In this document: positions 54,689 through 63,365 of the stretch, in pieces
Layout: every line of letters starts with the position of its first letter
How positions within the stretch are numbered: position 1 is the first letter of the stretch
NCBI GenBank assembly: GCA_963746805.1
Contig: CAVVCQ010000001.1
Span: 558,001 to 622,000, forward strand
DNA length: 64,000 nt
Direction: 5' to 3'
DNA from: DATHTC01 sp963746805
GTDB lineage: Bacteria; Actinomycetota; Thermoleophilia; Gaiellales; Gaiellaceae
The notes under the pieces: model-generated
Database searches by the model: none
What the model was told of the DNA's origin: nothing
The model's input: only the letters and a program-made list of their open reading frames with translations
Position numbers and translations under genes: made by a program

Positions 54689-54766
54689 ATGAAGGTGATG
54701 GGACTGTTCGTGCTGGTCGTCGCGGCAGCACTGCTCGCCAGGCACATCGAGGCTGGGTCACGGTGA
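54689..54766 (+). CDS. Possible 25-residue membrane peptide
   Basis: ATG 54689 to TGA 54766 (or GTG 54680). The peptide is MKVMGLFVLVVAAALLARHI plus five residues, a single membrane helix. Very short one-helix proteins (for example DUF6893) occur in actinobacteria. It ends 16 bases before the SCP2 gene and may be in the same transcript. Confidence 0.4.
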   Translation: MKVMGLFVLVVAAALLARHIEAGSR

Positions 54767-54782
54767 AAACCGAGGAGGTGGG

Positions 54783-55163
54783 ATGATGACCGATGCGACC
54801 GCGGAGTTCTTCGACGCGCTCGTCGAGCGCGGGCACGAACCGCTGCTCGAGAAGGCGACGATCACGGTGCGGTTCGATCTCAAAGACGGGAAGAAGACAG
54901 ACCGCTGGCTCGTTTCAGTCGTCAAAGGGGACCTCGCGGTCTCGCACCGGAATCTCAGGGCGGACTGCGTCGTTTCGGCGGACAAGGCGCTGTTCGACGA
55001 CATCGCGAGCGGCAAGACGAATGCACTGGCTGCGATGTTGCGCGGGGCGATGAGCATCGAAGGCGACACCCAGCCGTTGGTGCTCTTCCAGCGGCTTTTT
55101 CCCGGGCCGTCGCGCTCCCGCAGACGGCGCCCCACGGCAGCTCCGGCGAGGAGGAAGCGATGA
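54783..55163 (+). CDS. SCP2 sterol-binding-domain-like protein
   Basis: A 126-residue protein from ATG 54783 (or the next ATG, 54786), preceded by GAGGAGG. The fold pattern is SCP2: TAEFFDALVERGHEPLLEKA, ITVRFDLKDGKKTDRWLVSV, VSADKALFDDIASGKTNALA and AAMLRGAMSIEGDTQPLVLF. The tail is Arg-rich. SCP2 domains bind lipids or act as ligand-binding modules. Its end overlaps the debranching-enzyme start (ATGA), so both are in one operon. A remnant of a similar gene lies at 58806. Confidence 0.82.
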   Translation: MMTDATAEFFDALVERGHEPLLEKATITVRFDLKDGKKTDRWLVSVVKGDLAVSHRNLRADCVVSADKALFDDIASGKTNALAAMLRGAMSIEGDTQPLVLFQRLFPGPSRSRRRRPTAAPARRKR

Positions 55164-57210
55164 GCAACGGCCTGGTCCAGATCCTGGACGGCAACACGTT
55201 CGTCGTCAGCGACTCGAACGGCGACATCGAGGCGTCGCTCACCGACCCGACCGGCCTCTTCTCGTTCGACACTCGATTCCTGTCGAAGTGGATCCTGACC
55301 ATCGACGGGCAAAGACTCAACGCCCTCTCGATCGACGACCTCCAGTACTTCGAGACGCGCTTCTTCCTGGTACCGGGAACCGGGGGCGTGTACATCGACG
55401 CCAAGCTCTCCGTCATCCGGCGGCGTGCGGTCGGGAACGGCTTTCACGAGGAGCTGACCATCCTCAACCACGACGACAAGCCGGTCGACCTCGCCGTCCG
55501 CATCGAGGCCGGTTCGGACTTCGCCGACCTCTTCGAGGTGAAGGACGCGCTCGCAAAGAAGGGAAAGTACTCGGCTCGCGTAGACCGAGGTCGCCTGCTT
55601 CTCGGCTATGAGCGCGAGACGTTCAGCCGCGAGACTGCGATCTCGGCATCGGCTCGAGCGCGCCTCGACAAGAGCGGCCTCACCTTCCGCGCACGTATAG
55701 AGCCGCACGGCAGTTGGACCACCGACCTGGATGTCGTCACCGCCGAGGGTGCGGGCGGCTCGTACGTCCGGCCGAAGTACACGCGCGGAGCGAAACGGGC
55801 ACGGCCGAGCATGGAGCTGAGCCTCGAGAAGTGGGTCGCAGACGCACCGCAGCTCGAGTGCGACCAGGATGAGCTCAGAAGGACGTACAGGCGAAGCCTC
55901 GTCGACCTCGCCGCACTGCGGTTCTCGCCGCCCGTCGCAGGGGGAAAGAGCCTGCCTGCGGCCGGCCTGCCGTGGTTCATGACCATGTTCGGCCGGGACA
56001 GCATCTTCACGAGCCTGCAGGCGCTGCCCTTCACGCCGGAACTCGCGGCGACGACCCTGCAGGCGCTCGGCGATTGGCAAGGCAGCCGCATCGACGACTT
56101 CAGGGACGAGGATCCGGGCCGCATCCTGCACGAGATGCGGTACGGCGAGATGACCGCATTCGAGGAGCGGCCGCATTCGCCCTACTACGGCTGCGCGGAC
56201 GCCACGCCGCTGTACGTGGTGCTGCTCGACGAGTACGAGCGCTGGACCGGTGACAGGAAGCTAGTACGCGAGCTCGAGCACCAGGCCCGGGCGGCGCTCA
56301 ACTGGATCGACGAGTACGCCGACCTCATGGGTACGGGCTACATCTGGTACCGGCGACGGAACGAGAAGACCGGCCTCGAGAACCAGTGCTGGAAGGACTC
56401 CTGGGACTCGATCTCGTACCGCGACGGAACGCTTCCCGGGTTCCCACGGGCGACCTGCGAGCTCCAGGGGTACGCATACGACGCGAAGATGCGCGGCGCG
56501 CGCCTGGCGCGCCTGGTCTGGAAGGATCCGGCTCTCGCTGACACGGTTGGAGAAGGAGGCCGCCGACCTGAAGCGTCGCTTCAATCGCGACTTCTGGGTG
56601 AGTGACGGCGAGTACTTCGCCCTCGCGCTCGATACGGAAGGGAATCAGGTCGACGCGCTCGCGTCGAACAACGGCCACCTACTCTGGAGCGGCATCGTCG
56701 ACAAGTCCAAGGCAAAGGCGGTCGCGCAACCAGCTGCTCGGACCCCGGCTCTTCTCCGGTTGGGGCGTCCGGACACTCGCTGAGGGCGAAGGTCGCTACA
56801 ACCCGATCGGCTACCACGTCGGCACGGTCTGGCCGTTCGACAACTCGTTCATCGCCTGGGGTTTGCGACGCTACGGCTTCAAGGAGGAGGCGGCGCAGAT
56901 CGCGGCAGGCATCCTCGATGCCGCCGAGGTCTTCAATGGGCGGCTACCGGAGGCCTTCGGAGGCTACGAGCGGACAGTGACGAAGTATCCGGTGCAGTAC
57001 CCGACCGCGTGCAGCCCGCAGGCCTGGTCGACGGGCACGCCGCTGCTGCTGTTGCGGACAATGCTCGGTCTCGAGCCGCTCGGGGACCATCTCGTCGTCG
57101 ACCCAGCGCTTCCCCAGGGCATCGGCCATCTGGAACTGCTCGACATCCCGGGCCGGTGGGGACGGATCGACGCCTTCGGACGTGGCCGCGTGGACGTCGA
57201 GGCAAGGTAG
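55160..57210 (+). CDS. Amylo-alpha-1,6-glucosidase/glycogen-debranching-like enzyme (two frameshifts)
   Basis: ATG 55160 overlaps the SCP2 stop. The N-terminal domain (GLFSFDTRFLSKWILTIDGQ, FHEELTILNHDDKPVDLAVR) is the glycogen-debranching N-terminal fold. The catalytic (alpha/alpha)6 part has LPWFMTMFGRDSIFTSLQAL, GRILHEMRYGEMTAFEERPH, WIDEYADLMGTGYIWYRRRN and IGYHVGTVWPFDNSFIAWGL. The frame breaks near 56547 (extra G in ACGGTTGG) and 56727 (extra C in GCGCAACC); repairing both gives about 682 residues. The likely reaction is removal of alpha-1,6 branches or action on related glucans. Confidence 0.85.
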
Positions 57211-57226
57211 GAAGGGGAGGCATCTC

Positions 57227-57381
57227 GTGCGTATCGAGGACTATCGCTTGATTGGCGACATGCAATCTGCTGCGCTGGGTCGGTCGTGACGGAGCAGTGG
57301 ATTGGCTGTGCCTCCCTCGCTTCGATTCGCGGTCGTGCTTTCGGCTCTCGTCACTGACACCCGTTCTGATGGTGACATCGC
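57227..57381 (+). pseudogene. N-terminal remnant of a GH15 glucoamylase/trehalase-like gene
   Basis: GTG 57227, with GGAGG 6 bases upstream, begins RIEDYRLIGDMQSAAL, the standard start of bacterial GH15 proteins. After one base is removed near 57278 the frame continues VGRDGAVDWLCLPRFDSRSC, again canonical. Sequence identity then stops, and the MFS gene begins at 57382. About 45 of the usual about 600 residues remain. Its place directly after the debranching enzyme fits an old glucan or trehalose gene set that has been cut. Confidence 0.75.
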
Positions 57382-58800
57382 GTGACTGAGAATCCGGTCG
57401 CGGCGAGCGAGGCCCTGATTTCGGGCCGTGCGGTGATGTCTCCGAGGAGGTTGATCCTCCCGCTCGCCCTTGCCCAGTTCATCTGCAGTTTCGCCGGCTC
57501 GAACATGAACGTGATGATCACCGACATCAGCGAGGACCTGGACACGACCGTGAAGGGCGTGCAGACCGTGATCACCCTGTTCTTGCTGATCATGGCGATC
57601 CTGATGATCCCGTGTAGCAAGTTGACGGACCGCTGGGGCCGCAAGCGGTGTTTCATCGGAGGTCTGACGCTGTACGGGATCGGCGCCCTGCTGAGCGCGG
57701 TCTCGCCGAGCATCGGCGTGCTCGCCCTCGGGAACTCGGTGCTCGAAGGGGTCGGTACGGCGCTGTTGATCCCGCCCGTCTACATCCTCGCGACGATCTG
57801 GTTCACCGATCTCACCTCGCGTGCCTGGGCCTTTGGCGTGATCAGCGGCTTGGGGGGTATCGGCGCCGCGGCAGGGCCGCTGATCGGGGGTTTGATCACC
57901 ACTGCAATCAGCTGGCGGGCCGCGTTCGTCTTCCAAGCGCTGATCGTCGTGACGATCATCCTGCTGAGCCGACGCCTCGTCGATCCGCTCCCGGCCGACC
58001 CGACGCGCCCCTTCGACGCGGGCGGAGCGATTCTCTCGGCGGTCGGCATGTTCTTCGTGGTCTTCGGCATCCTGCAAGCCGGCACCAACAACACGATCTT
58101 CGTCGTGTTCTTCGTGCTCGGAGCCGCGTTCCTGGCCGTCTTCTTCTTCTACATCCGCGCTCGGGAGCGCGCGGGGAAGGAGCCGCTGCTGTCGACCGCG
58201 ATGTTCAAGAAACGCACGTGCAATCTCGCCCTCCTCACTCAGAACATGCAGTGGCTGCTGCTGATGGGAGTGTCGTTCGTCGTCTCCGTCTTCCTTCAAA
58301 CCGTTCGCGGATATAGCGCGATCGGGACGGGCGTTGTGTTCACCGCCGCGACGCTCGGCATCCTGGTCTCGTCCCTCGCTGCGGAGCGATTGGCCAAGAA
58401 GTACTCGCAGCGGACGCTAATCGTGGCCGGCTTCGTCGTCACTCTGGTCGGGATCGCACTCCTGCTCGGCTTCGTCAATGCCTCGTCAAGGGTCGTTGCC
58501 TTCGTGCCGGGGCTTCTGCTGATCGGCCTCGGCCTGGGTGCGATGCTGACCCCTTCGGTCAACGTCGTGCAGTCGAGCTTCCCCGAAAAGCTGCAGGGCG
58601 AGATCTCGGGCCTGTCGCGCAGCGTGTCCAACCTGGGCTCGACTTTCGGCACCGCGATCGCCGGCACGATCCTGGTGTCGGTCGTCGCCACGGGAACCCG
58701 GTCCTACGCTGTCGCGATGATTGTCCTCGTCGTGTTCGGGCTCATCGGACTCGGCGCGGCCTGGCTCCTCCCCGCCAAGCTCGAGCGGCAGGAGAGTTGA
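57382..58800 (+). CDS. MFS transporter, DHA2 (14-TM) drug-exporter type
   Basis: A 472-residue protein from GTG 57382. About 14 membrane helices, with LTDRWGRKRCFIGGLTLYGI (motif A), GVGTALLIPPVYILATIWF, GLGGIGAAAGPLIGGLITTA (motif C-like) and the late QGEISGLSRSVSNLGSTFGT. This is the EmrB/QacA-type DHA2 pattern. It probably exports drugs or small organic compounds using the proton gradient. It sits between two gene remnants, so it may have been inserted into an older operon. Confidence 0.9.
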   Translation: MTENPVAASEALISGRAVMSPRRLILPLALAQFICSFAGSNMNVMITDISEDLDTTVKGVQTVITLFLLIMAILMIPCSKLTDRWGRKRCFIGGLTLYGIGALLSAVSPSIGVLALGNSVLEGVGTALLIPPVYILATIWFTDLTSRAWAFGVISGLGGIGAAAGPLIGGLITTAISWRAAFVFQALIVVTIILLSRRLVDPLPADPTRPFDAGGAILSAVGMFFVVFGILQAGTNNTIFVVFFVLGAAFLAVFFFYIRARERAGKEPLLSTAMFKKRTCNLALLTQNMQWLLLMGVSFVVSVFLQTVRGYSAIGTGVVFTAATLGILVSSLAAERLAKKYSQRTLIVAGFVVTLVGIALLLGFVNASSRVVAFVPGLLLIGLGLGAMLTPSVNVVQSSFPEKLQGEISGLSRSVSNLGSTFGTAIAGTILVSVVATGTRSYAVAMIVLVVFGLIGLGAAWLLPAKLERQES

Positions 58801-58805
58801 TCCTC

Positions 58806-58847
58806 GTGACGGACCCGACCAAGGAGTTCTTCGAAGGCTTGCAGTGA
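58806..58847 (+). pseudogene. Start of a truncated SCP2-like gene
   Basis: GTG 58806 begins TDPTKEFFEGLQ and stops at 58847. It matches the start of the SCP2 gene at 54783 (TDATAEFFDAL) at both protein and DNA level. The rest of the domain is missing. Probably a decayed duplicate. Confidence 0.5.
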
Positions 58848-59259
58848 AGCGCTGCGCCCGCCAACGTCGAACCGCGCCGGCCGACGGCGAGGAGCCTCAC
58901 CAGGCCCCGAGCCTCGGCCTCCTTGTGCGCCAAGGGCGGCCAGGCGAGCGGCACCGCATTGCCGACGAGTTTTTCCGGGAGCAGCGGCGCGCACTGATCG
59001 AGGACGCGCGCGCGAACCGCGCCACCACCGAGCTGCGGGACGGGACTGTACACCGTCCTGCAGCTCGAGCCGCAGTTTGGGCCTCCGAATGCGTCGCCAT
59101 GAGGGTGTGCCGAATCAGAGAAAACGCGATCCCGCGCTGTCCCGGTACTGCCTTGGGATCTCGCCTAACGAGGCAACAGCCACGCCGAGCAGCGTCGCTG
59201 GTCGGTTCGTTGGCCTTGCGCAGCTGCGGCTACCGGCTGGTGTTCGCTGTCGTGTGCGG
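58848..59259. other. About 400 bases with no supported gene
   Basis: Frames are open in places (for example DEFFREQRRALIEDARANRA near 58960-59020 on the plus strand) but none has a start, ribosome site and recognisable family together. The helical fragment may be the remains of another gene. Confidence 0.4.
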
Positions 59260-60654
59260 CTAGGTGCGACCCGCTGCGCCCTGCGGTGAGACTTGGCCGG
59301 GTGAGGACAGGGCCGGCTTGCCGTCGACCGAGCCGGCGGCTGCCCCGATTCCCTCTCGATCGCGATCGAGCGCGAGCGCGACATCGCGGTCGTCGCTGAG
59401 CGCCGCCTCGGTTGCGGTCGTGAGCAGGTCGAGCTGGAGATCGAGGATCTCGAGCCGATCGGCAGGCGCGACCGACTTGAGGTCGGTCAGCGCCGCTTTC
59501 AGCCGCCGTGCCACCTGCGGCGAACCGGCCCCGGCCAGACGGATCTCGTCGAAGGCGAGATGCACGTAGGCCTCCCAGCTCATCGTTCTCACGCTCAGCC
59601 TCACGCGTCCCGCCTGGTCGCGATGGCGGCCGTCGGGGAAGGGCCGGCGGGCGAGCTGTCGCAGGATGTCGTGCAGCCGATCGATCGCCTGCACCGCGGT
59701 CGTCGGATCCTGGAAAGGGGAGTCGGCGAGTGAGCGCTCCGCGATGTCGACGAGCAGACGGACGCCGTAGGCGACGTCCTCGTCGAGCGTCGGCTCCAAG
59801 CTGACGACGAGCGCCCCGCGCACCACGTCCTCATCCACGGCGGCTGTCCCATCGTGGACTCGGAAGAGGGTGCCGCCGGCGGGCACGAACTCGCCGAGGG
59901 CCGGAACGAGCTCGAGCAGGCAGTCCGCACGTCGTCCTTCCTCGACGAGCTGCTCGTAGCCGATCCCCGTGATCACGCCCGACTCGGTCGCGCACACGAC
60001 CGGAACACCGTTCGCGTCGGAGTCGAGCGCGGGCCCCTTGTCCGGGTAGCGACGATCGAGCAGCGTCCGCGTCTCGTCACCGACGAGCTCGATCAGCGCC
60101 GAGACGCGGAGCGCCTGACCGATGTGGTGGACGTAGATCACGAGGACGGCGATGCTGACGAGAACGAGGGTGAAGGCCGTGACGACCGCGACGCCCGGCA
60201 CGTTGCCCGTGCTGTCGCCGTTGATCGTCACCTCACGGAGCGCGAGGATGGCGTGGACGAAGGTGGCGACGAAGAGGCCGATCGCGAGCTGGCTCGGCTT
60301 GTCCCGCAGGATGCGCTGGACGATTCGAGGAGAGAACTGGCCCATCGCGAGTTGGACGACCACCATCGTGATCGTGAGCACGAGCGCGGTCAGGCTCACC
60401 ATCGAGGCGGCGACGGTCGAAAGGATGTAGGCCGCCGCATCCGGCCCACCGACGATGCTCGTCGGAATCGCCTGGTAGTCGAAGTAGCGGTCGACGGCGA
60501 TCGTCGCGAACGAGAGGGCCGCCCCGGCGAGGACGCAGAGCACGGGGATGAACCACAGGCTGGACTTGAGATGGATGAGCAGCTTGCGAAGCCTCACGGA
60601 GGCACGCGAGTACCCCTTGAAAGCGTTGCCGAACCTAACCACGACGCATGTCAT
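59260..60654 (-). CDS. DUF2254-family membrane protein
   Basis: A 464-residue protein from ATG 60654. The first about 190 residues hold four membrane helices (SSLWFIPVLCVLAGAALSFA, ILSTVAASMVSLTALVLTIT, LAIGLFVATFVHAILALREV, VVTAFTLVLVSIAVLVIYVH), with VVVQLAMGQFSPRIVQRILR between. The cytoplasmic part has a beta domain (TESGVITGIGYEQLVEEGRR) and helices including DPTTAVQAIDRLHDILRQLA. This is DUF2254, widespread and uncharacterised. Confidence 0.88.
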   Translation of the reverse strand: MTCVVVRFGNAFKGYSRASVRLRKLLIHLKSSLWFIPVLCVLAGAALSFATIAVDRYFDYQAIPTSIVGGPDAAAYILSTVAASMVSLTALVLTITMVVVQLAMGQFSPRIVQRILRDKPSQLAIGLFVATFVHAILALREVTINGDSTGNVPGVAVVTAFTLVLVSIAVLVIYVHHIGQALRVSALIELVGDETRTLLDRRYPDKGPALDSDANGVPVVCATESGVITGIGYEQLVEEGRRADCLLELVPALGEFVPAGGTLFRVHDGTAAVDEDVVRGALVVSLEPTLDEDVAYGVRLLVDIAERSLADSPFQDPTTAVQAIDRLHDILRQLARRPFPDGRHRDQAGRVRLSVRTMSWEAYVHLAFDEIRLAGAGSPQVARRLKAALTDLKSVAPADRLEILDLQLDLLTTATEAALSDDRDVALALDRDREGIGAAAGSVDGKPALSSPGQVSPQGAAGRT

Positions 60655-60722
60655 TCCTCTTTCAAGGCCATATCCGCATCAGCCACTAGCACGCCGCTGA
60701 CGCCGCCTGATACTCCTCGCTC

Positions 60723-60906
60723 ATGCTGATCTGCGTCGAGTGCGGCGAGCAGATCGAAGACGGCAAGGCGTGCGTCGAGCGGGTCGAGGATCCCCGCGAC
60801 GAGGACGCGACCCCGCAAGCTCGCGTGGTTTTGCGAGGGGTGCGCCGAGCGGGAGTTCGGTCACCGGCCGCCGCCGCGGCGCGGTGGAGATGAGGTGCGA
60901 AAGTGA
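60723..60906 (+). CDS. Small double-CxxC zinc-ribbon protein (copy 2, one frameshift)
   Basis: ATG 60723 begins LICVECGEQIEDGKACVERV, close to copy 1 at 54448. As written the second CxxC is out of frame; removing one C near 60822 gives KLAWFCEGCAEREFGHRPPP and a stop at 60906. About 60 residues. The 50-base leader before the ATG matches that of copy 1 (CCGCATC-x-GCCACTAGC and CGCCGCCTG-x-TAC). Confidence 0.65.
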
Positions 60907-60979
60907 CACGCGGGGGTACGCGTAGCGCCTCCGCTTCCCGTTGGCCGACCCTGGCACCCAAGCGGTCGTCACCTTAGGA

Positions 60980-61013
60980 AACGAGGGAAGGCCCGACGGC
61001 CTTCTCCCTCGTT
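60980..61013. terminator. Bidirectional terminator hairpin
   Basis: AACGAGGG-AAGGCC at 60980-60993 pairs with GGCCTT-CT-CCCTCGTT at 60998-61013. It lies between the stop of the plus-strand zinc-ribbon gene and the stop of the minus-strand NAD(P)-binding gene, and can serve both. Confidence 0.75.
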
Positions 61014-61075
61014 CATTCTCCCTTCTACGCGGCTGTGCGCACACCGCGGCAGGTGCTAGATCGGTCAGCCCCGCT

Positions 61076-61936
61076 TCACGCGAGCGCTCGCCGCGCCGCT
61101 TCGTCGAACGGGGTGAGCTCGAGCGGCAGCAGCTTCCGGATCCGCTCCTCGCGCGCGATCGTCGGATTGCGCAGTCCTTCGACGAGAGGCCGAGCGACCG
61201 ACGCGTTCACCGGCGTGACGAGGTTGAGCCAGAGCGAGGAGAGGTATGGCGTCAGTACCGGGACCTCGACGATTGCCGGCTTCCGGCCGAGCAGGGCAGC
61301 GATCCGCTCGATCATCTGCCGGTAGGTCATCACCTCCGGCCCGCCCGTGTCGTAACCCTCGCCGTACGCGGCCTCGTTGCCGCAGACGCCGGCCAGGTAG
61401 CGGGCGACGTCGTCGAGCGCGATCGGCTGCGTCGGCGTCGAGACCCAGCTCGGCGTCACCATGACCGGCAGCCGCTTGACCAGGCCGAGGATCGTCTCGA
61501 AGGCGGCGCTCCCCTTGCCGATGATCATGGCCGCGCGCAGGGTCGTCACCGGGACGCCCGCGGAGGCGAGCCGTTCTCCGGTCTCGCGGCGGCTGCGCAG
61601 GTGCGGCGACGCGTCGGGGTGGTCGGCGCCGAGCCCGCCGAGGTAGACGATCTGCCGCACGCCGGCGTTCGCCGCCTCGCGCGCGACCGTCTCCGCCGCC
61701 GCGCGATCCTGTTTCTCGAAGTCGCGCGCGCCGAGCGAGTGGACGAGGTAGTAGACGACGTCCGCACGTTCCAGGGCCGCGGCGACGCCGTCGCCGCTCG
61801 CCGCGTCGGCGACCACCCAGCGGGCGCCGGGCTCGTCACGCGCGGTGCGCGAGACCACGGTCAGCTCGTGCTCGGCCAGCAGGGGCACGAGCGCCCGGCC
61901 GACGACGCCGGTGGCGCCGAAGACGGTGACGTTCAC
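61076..61936 (-). CDS. NAD(P)-binding NmrA/atypical-SDR protein
   Basis: A 286-residue protein from ATG 61936, overlapping the previous stop. The Rossmann start is MNVTVFGATGVVGRALVPLL; then VVYYLVHSLGARDFEKQDRA, RQIVYLGGLGADHPDASPHL, TTLRAAMIIGKGSAAFETI and QPIALDDVARYLAGVCGN, all typical of atypical SDRs of the YwnB/NmrA group. No catalytic YxxxK is evident, so it may be a redox sensor or an isomerase/reductase. Confidence 0.85.
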   Translation of the reverse strand: MNVTVFGATGVVGRALVPLLAEHELTVVSRTARDEPGARWVVADAASGDGVAAALERADVVYYLVHSLGARDFEKQDRAAAETVAREAANAGVRQIVYLGGLGADHPDASPHLRSRRETGERLASAGVPVTTLRAAMIIGKGSAAFETILGLVKRLPVMVTPSWVSTPTQPIALDDVARYLAGVCGNEAAYGEGYDTGGPEVMTYRQMIERIAALLGRKPAIVEVPVLTPYLSSLWLNLVTPVNASVARPLVEGLRNPTIAREERIRKLLPLELTPFDEAARRALA

Positions 61937-62448
61937 GAGTCGCGGCTCCGCAGCAGGAGGTCGAAATAGCGGCGGCTGACCGCGGCATGGAAAGGGCTCT
62001 GCCCTTTCGCGTAGAGCATCCCGGTCCAGAGCGGCGCGCCCGCACGGGCGGCGAGCCGCGGCAGGTACCCCTCGACCGTGACGCTCAGCTCCTGCTGATC
62101 GCCCTCGGATCGCTGTGCGAGCGTTACGGAACCGCCGGCTCGGAGCGCGAGCAGTCCACCCTGGATCGCGTGCCGGCAGCTCACGAGCCCGCCCTCGAAC
62201 GAGAGCTCCGGCGGCCCGAAGGTGAGCAGCGTCGCACCACCGAGCAGCTTCAGCTTGCCCCCGCCGCCCGTCCAGCTCGCGCGGACGCCGCCGCGGGTGA
62301 AGCGGTCGACCGCCTGCCAGTAGGTGACACCGAGCGTGCGGGCGCCGGCCTCCGACGCCTCGACCACGGGCCCCGCCACGAGCACCCGCTGGCGCGACTC
62401 GAAGCCGCCGGACTCGAGCACGCGCTCCGATGTCTCCCAGCCGGTCAC
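61933..62448 (-). CDS. Hypothetical protein coupled to the NAD(P)-binding gene
   Basis: A 171-residue protein from ATG 62448. It reads as an all-beta protein: LLTFGPPELSFEGGLVSCRH, AIQGGLLALRAGGSVTLAQR, ELSVTVEGYLPRLA and TGMLYAKGQSPFHAAVSRRY. I recognise no family. The ATGA overlap with the NAD(P)-binding gene suggests they act together. A perfect 16-bp palindrome lies 33 bases upstream. Confidence 0.7.
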   Translation of the reverse strand: MTGWETSERVLESGGFESRQRVLVAGPVVEASEAGARTLGVTYWQAVDRFTRGGVRASWTGGGGKLKLLGGATLLTFGPPELSFEGGLVSCRHAIQGGLLALRAGGSVTLAQRSEGDQQELSVTVEGYLPRLAARAGAPLWTGMLYAKGQSPFHAAVSRRYFDLLLRSRDS

Positions 62449-62480
62449 GCCGCCACCACCATATGGGCCGGGCGGGGAAT

Positions 62481-62496
62481 TGACCTGATCAGGTCA
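62481..62496. promoter_or_regulatory. Perfect 16-bp palindrome, candidate operator
   Basis: TGACCTGATCAGGTCA is a perfect palindrome, followed by another TGACCT half-site at 62496-62501 and flanked by GGCGGGG/CCCCGCC. It is 33 bp before the start of the minus-strand operon (62448), the right place for a repressor site. Confidence 0.55.
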
Positions 62497-62519
62497 TGAC
62501 CTGCCCCGCCGCCCGTCCG

Positions 62520-62656
62520 TACCTTGCCCCATGGCAAGTCGCGTGCCGGCGCTGGCCGCAGCCGTCGGAACCCCCTGAGGCAAGCGGGGCTTGCCCAGCT
62601 CGCCATTCACTGCGCGGGGCTTCTCCCCCGACAGGCCCCGCGCAGCCTTTTCTCTT
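62520..62656 (+). ncRNA. Hairpin-rich region ending in a strong terminator; possible small RNA
   Basis: No gene fits. Stems include CTTGCC-CCAT-GGCAAG near 62523-62539, GCAAG-CGGGG-CTTGC near 62580-62595, and CTGCGCGGGGC (62610-62620) with GCCCCGCGCAG (62635-62645), the last followed by CCTTTTCTCTTT. A plus-strand terminator with no gene in front of it suggests a small RNA transcribed from about 62500. No known RNA family recognised. Confidence 0.4.
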
Positions 62657-62845
62657 TGCAAAGCCCACCTGAGCTCCGCGAAAACGCTCATTGGGAGTGG
62701 GTGCGGCGTCGGTGTTTTGGCGCTACTGTCGTTGTGCTGGGCCGTCGCTTTTGTGCCCTTCTCGGTGGTTCCGCCGGCTTTGCGCTTTGGCGGGTACCCA
62801 AGAGGCTCCCCGGCGTTTATTTTCGCTCTAGCTGGGAGGCGCGAA

Positions 62846-63184
62846 GTGGGTGAGGGCGAGCGCGAGGCGCGGGTGGGGCGCAATCAGGCGCTTTTCCGCG
62901 CGGTGAACGAGGAGATGCGTGAGCTCAACGAGGCCTTCGCGTCGATTACGGAGGAGTACGCGATCGTGTGCGAGTGCGCGGATGTGTCGTGTACCGAGAG
63001 TCTGTTGATTCGGCGTGACGATTACCTCTCGGTTCGAGAAGAGCCGCGGCGGTTCGTCGTCCTTCGCGAGCATGTGTTCGCGGAGGCTGAGCGCGTCGTC
63101 TCTGAGTCCGACGGCTATGTGGTCGTGGAGAAGTTCGGGGAGGCGGCGGTCGTCGCGGAGGCGGTGGCACCGACACAGGACTAA
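62846..63184 (+). CDS. Small Cys-Glu-Cys family protein, copy 1
   Basis: A 112-residue protein from GTG 62846, with GGGAGG about 6 bases upstream. It has RVGRNQALFRAVNEEMRELN, then the family core ITEEYAIVCECADVSCTESL (C-E-C and a third Cys), LSVREEPRRFVVLREHVFAE and GYVVVEKFGEAAVVAEAV. The same layout occurs in two more genes to the right. The three cysteines suggest metal or redox function. Function unknown. Confidence 0.75.
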   Translation: MGEGEREARVGRNQALFRAVNEEMRELNEAFASITEEYAIVCECADVSCTESLLIRRDDYLSVREEPRRFVVLREHVFAEAERVVSESDGYVVVEKFGEAAVVAEAVAPTQD

Positions 63185-63212
63185 CGATCCATGCTCAGGG
63201 GATGCTCTGTGA

Positions 63213-63365
63213 ATGGAGGACCGCCGGGCGTGGGTCGAGCACCTTCTTGCAGCGTGCGATCGCGCGCTGACGCGACTTGAGGAGCGTGACGACGCCGACC
63301 TCGCGTTGGTTGCCGACTTGAAAGCGCTCGGCCTCCGTCTTCGCGACGAGCTTCGGGTCGGCTAG
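63213..63365 (+). CDS. Small helical protein
   Basis: A 50-residue protein from ATG 63213 to TAG 63365: RRAWVEHLLAACDRALTRLE and ADLALVADLKALGLRLRDEL, two amphipathic helices. It lies 28 bases after copy 1 of the Cys-Glu-Cys family and its stop overlaps the stop of the convergent copy 2. No family recognised. Confidence 0.5.
   Translation: MEDRRAWVEHLLAACDRALTRLEERDDADLALVADLKALGLRLRDELRVG

Noticed and set aside
58721..59263. A 180-residue open frame overlapping the MFS end
   Set aside because: It starts inside the MFS gene in another frame and has no start signal or family pattern; kept only as unexplained sequence.
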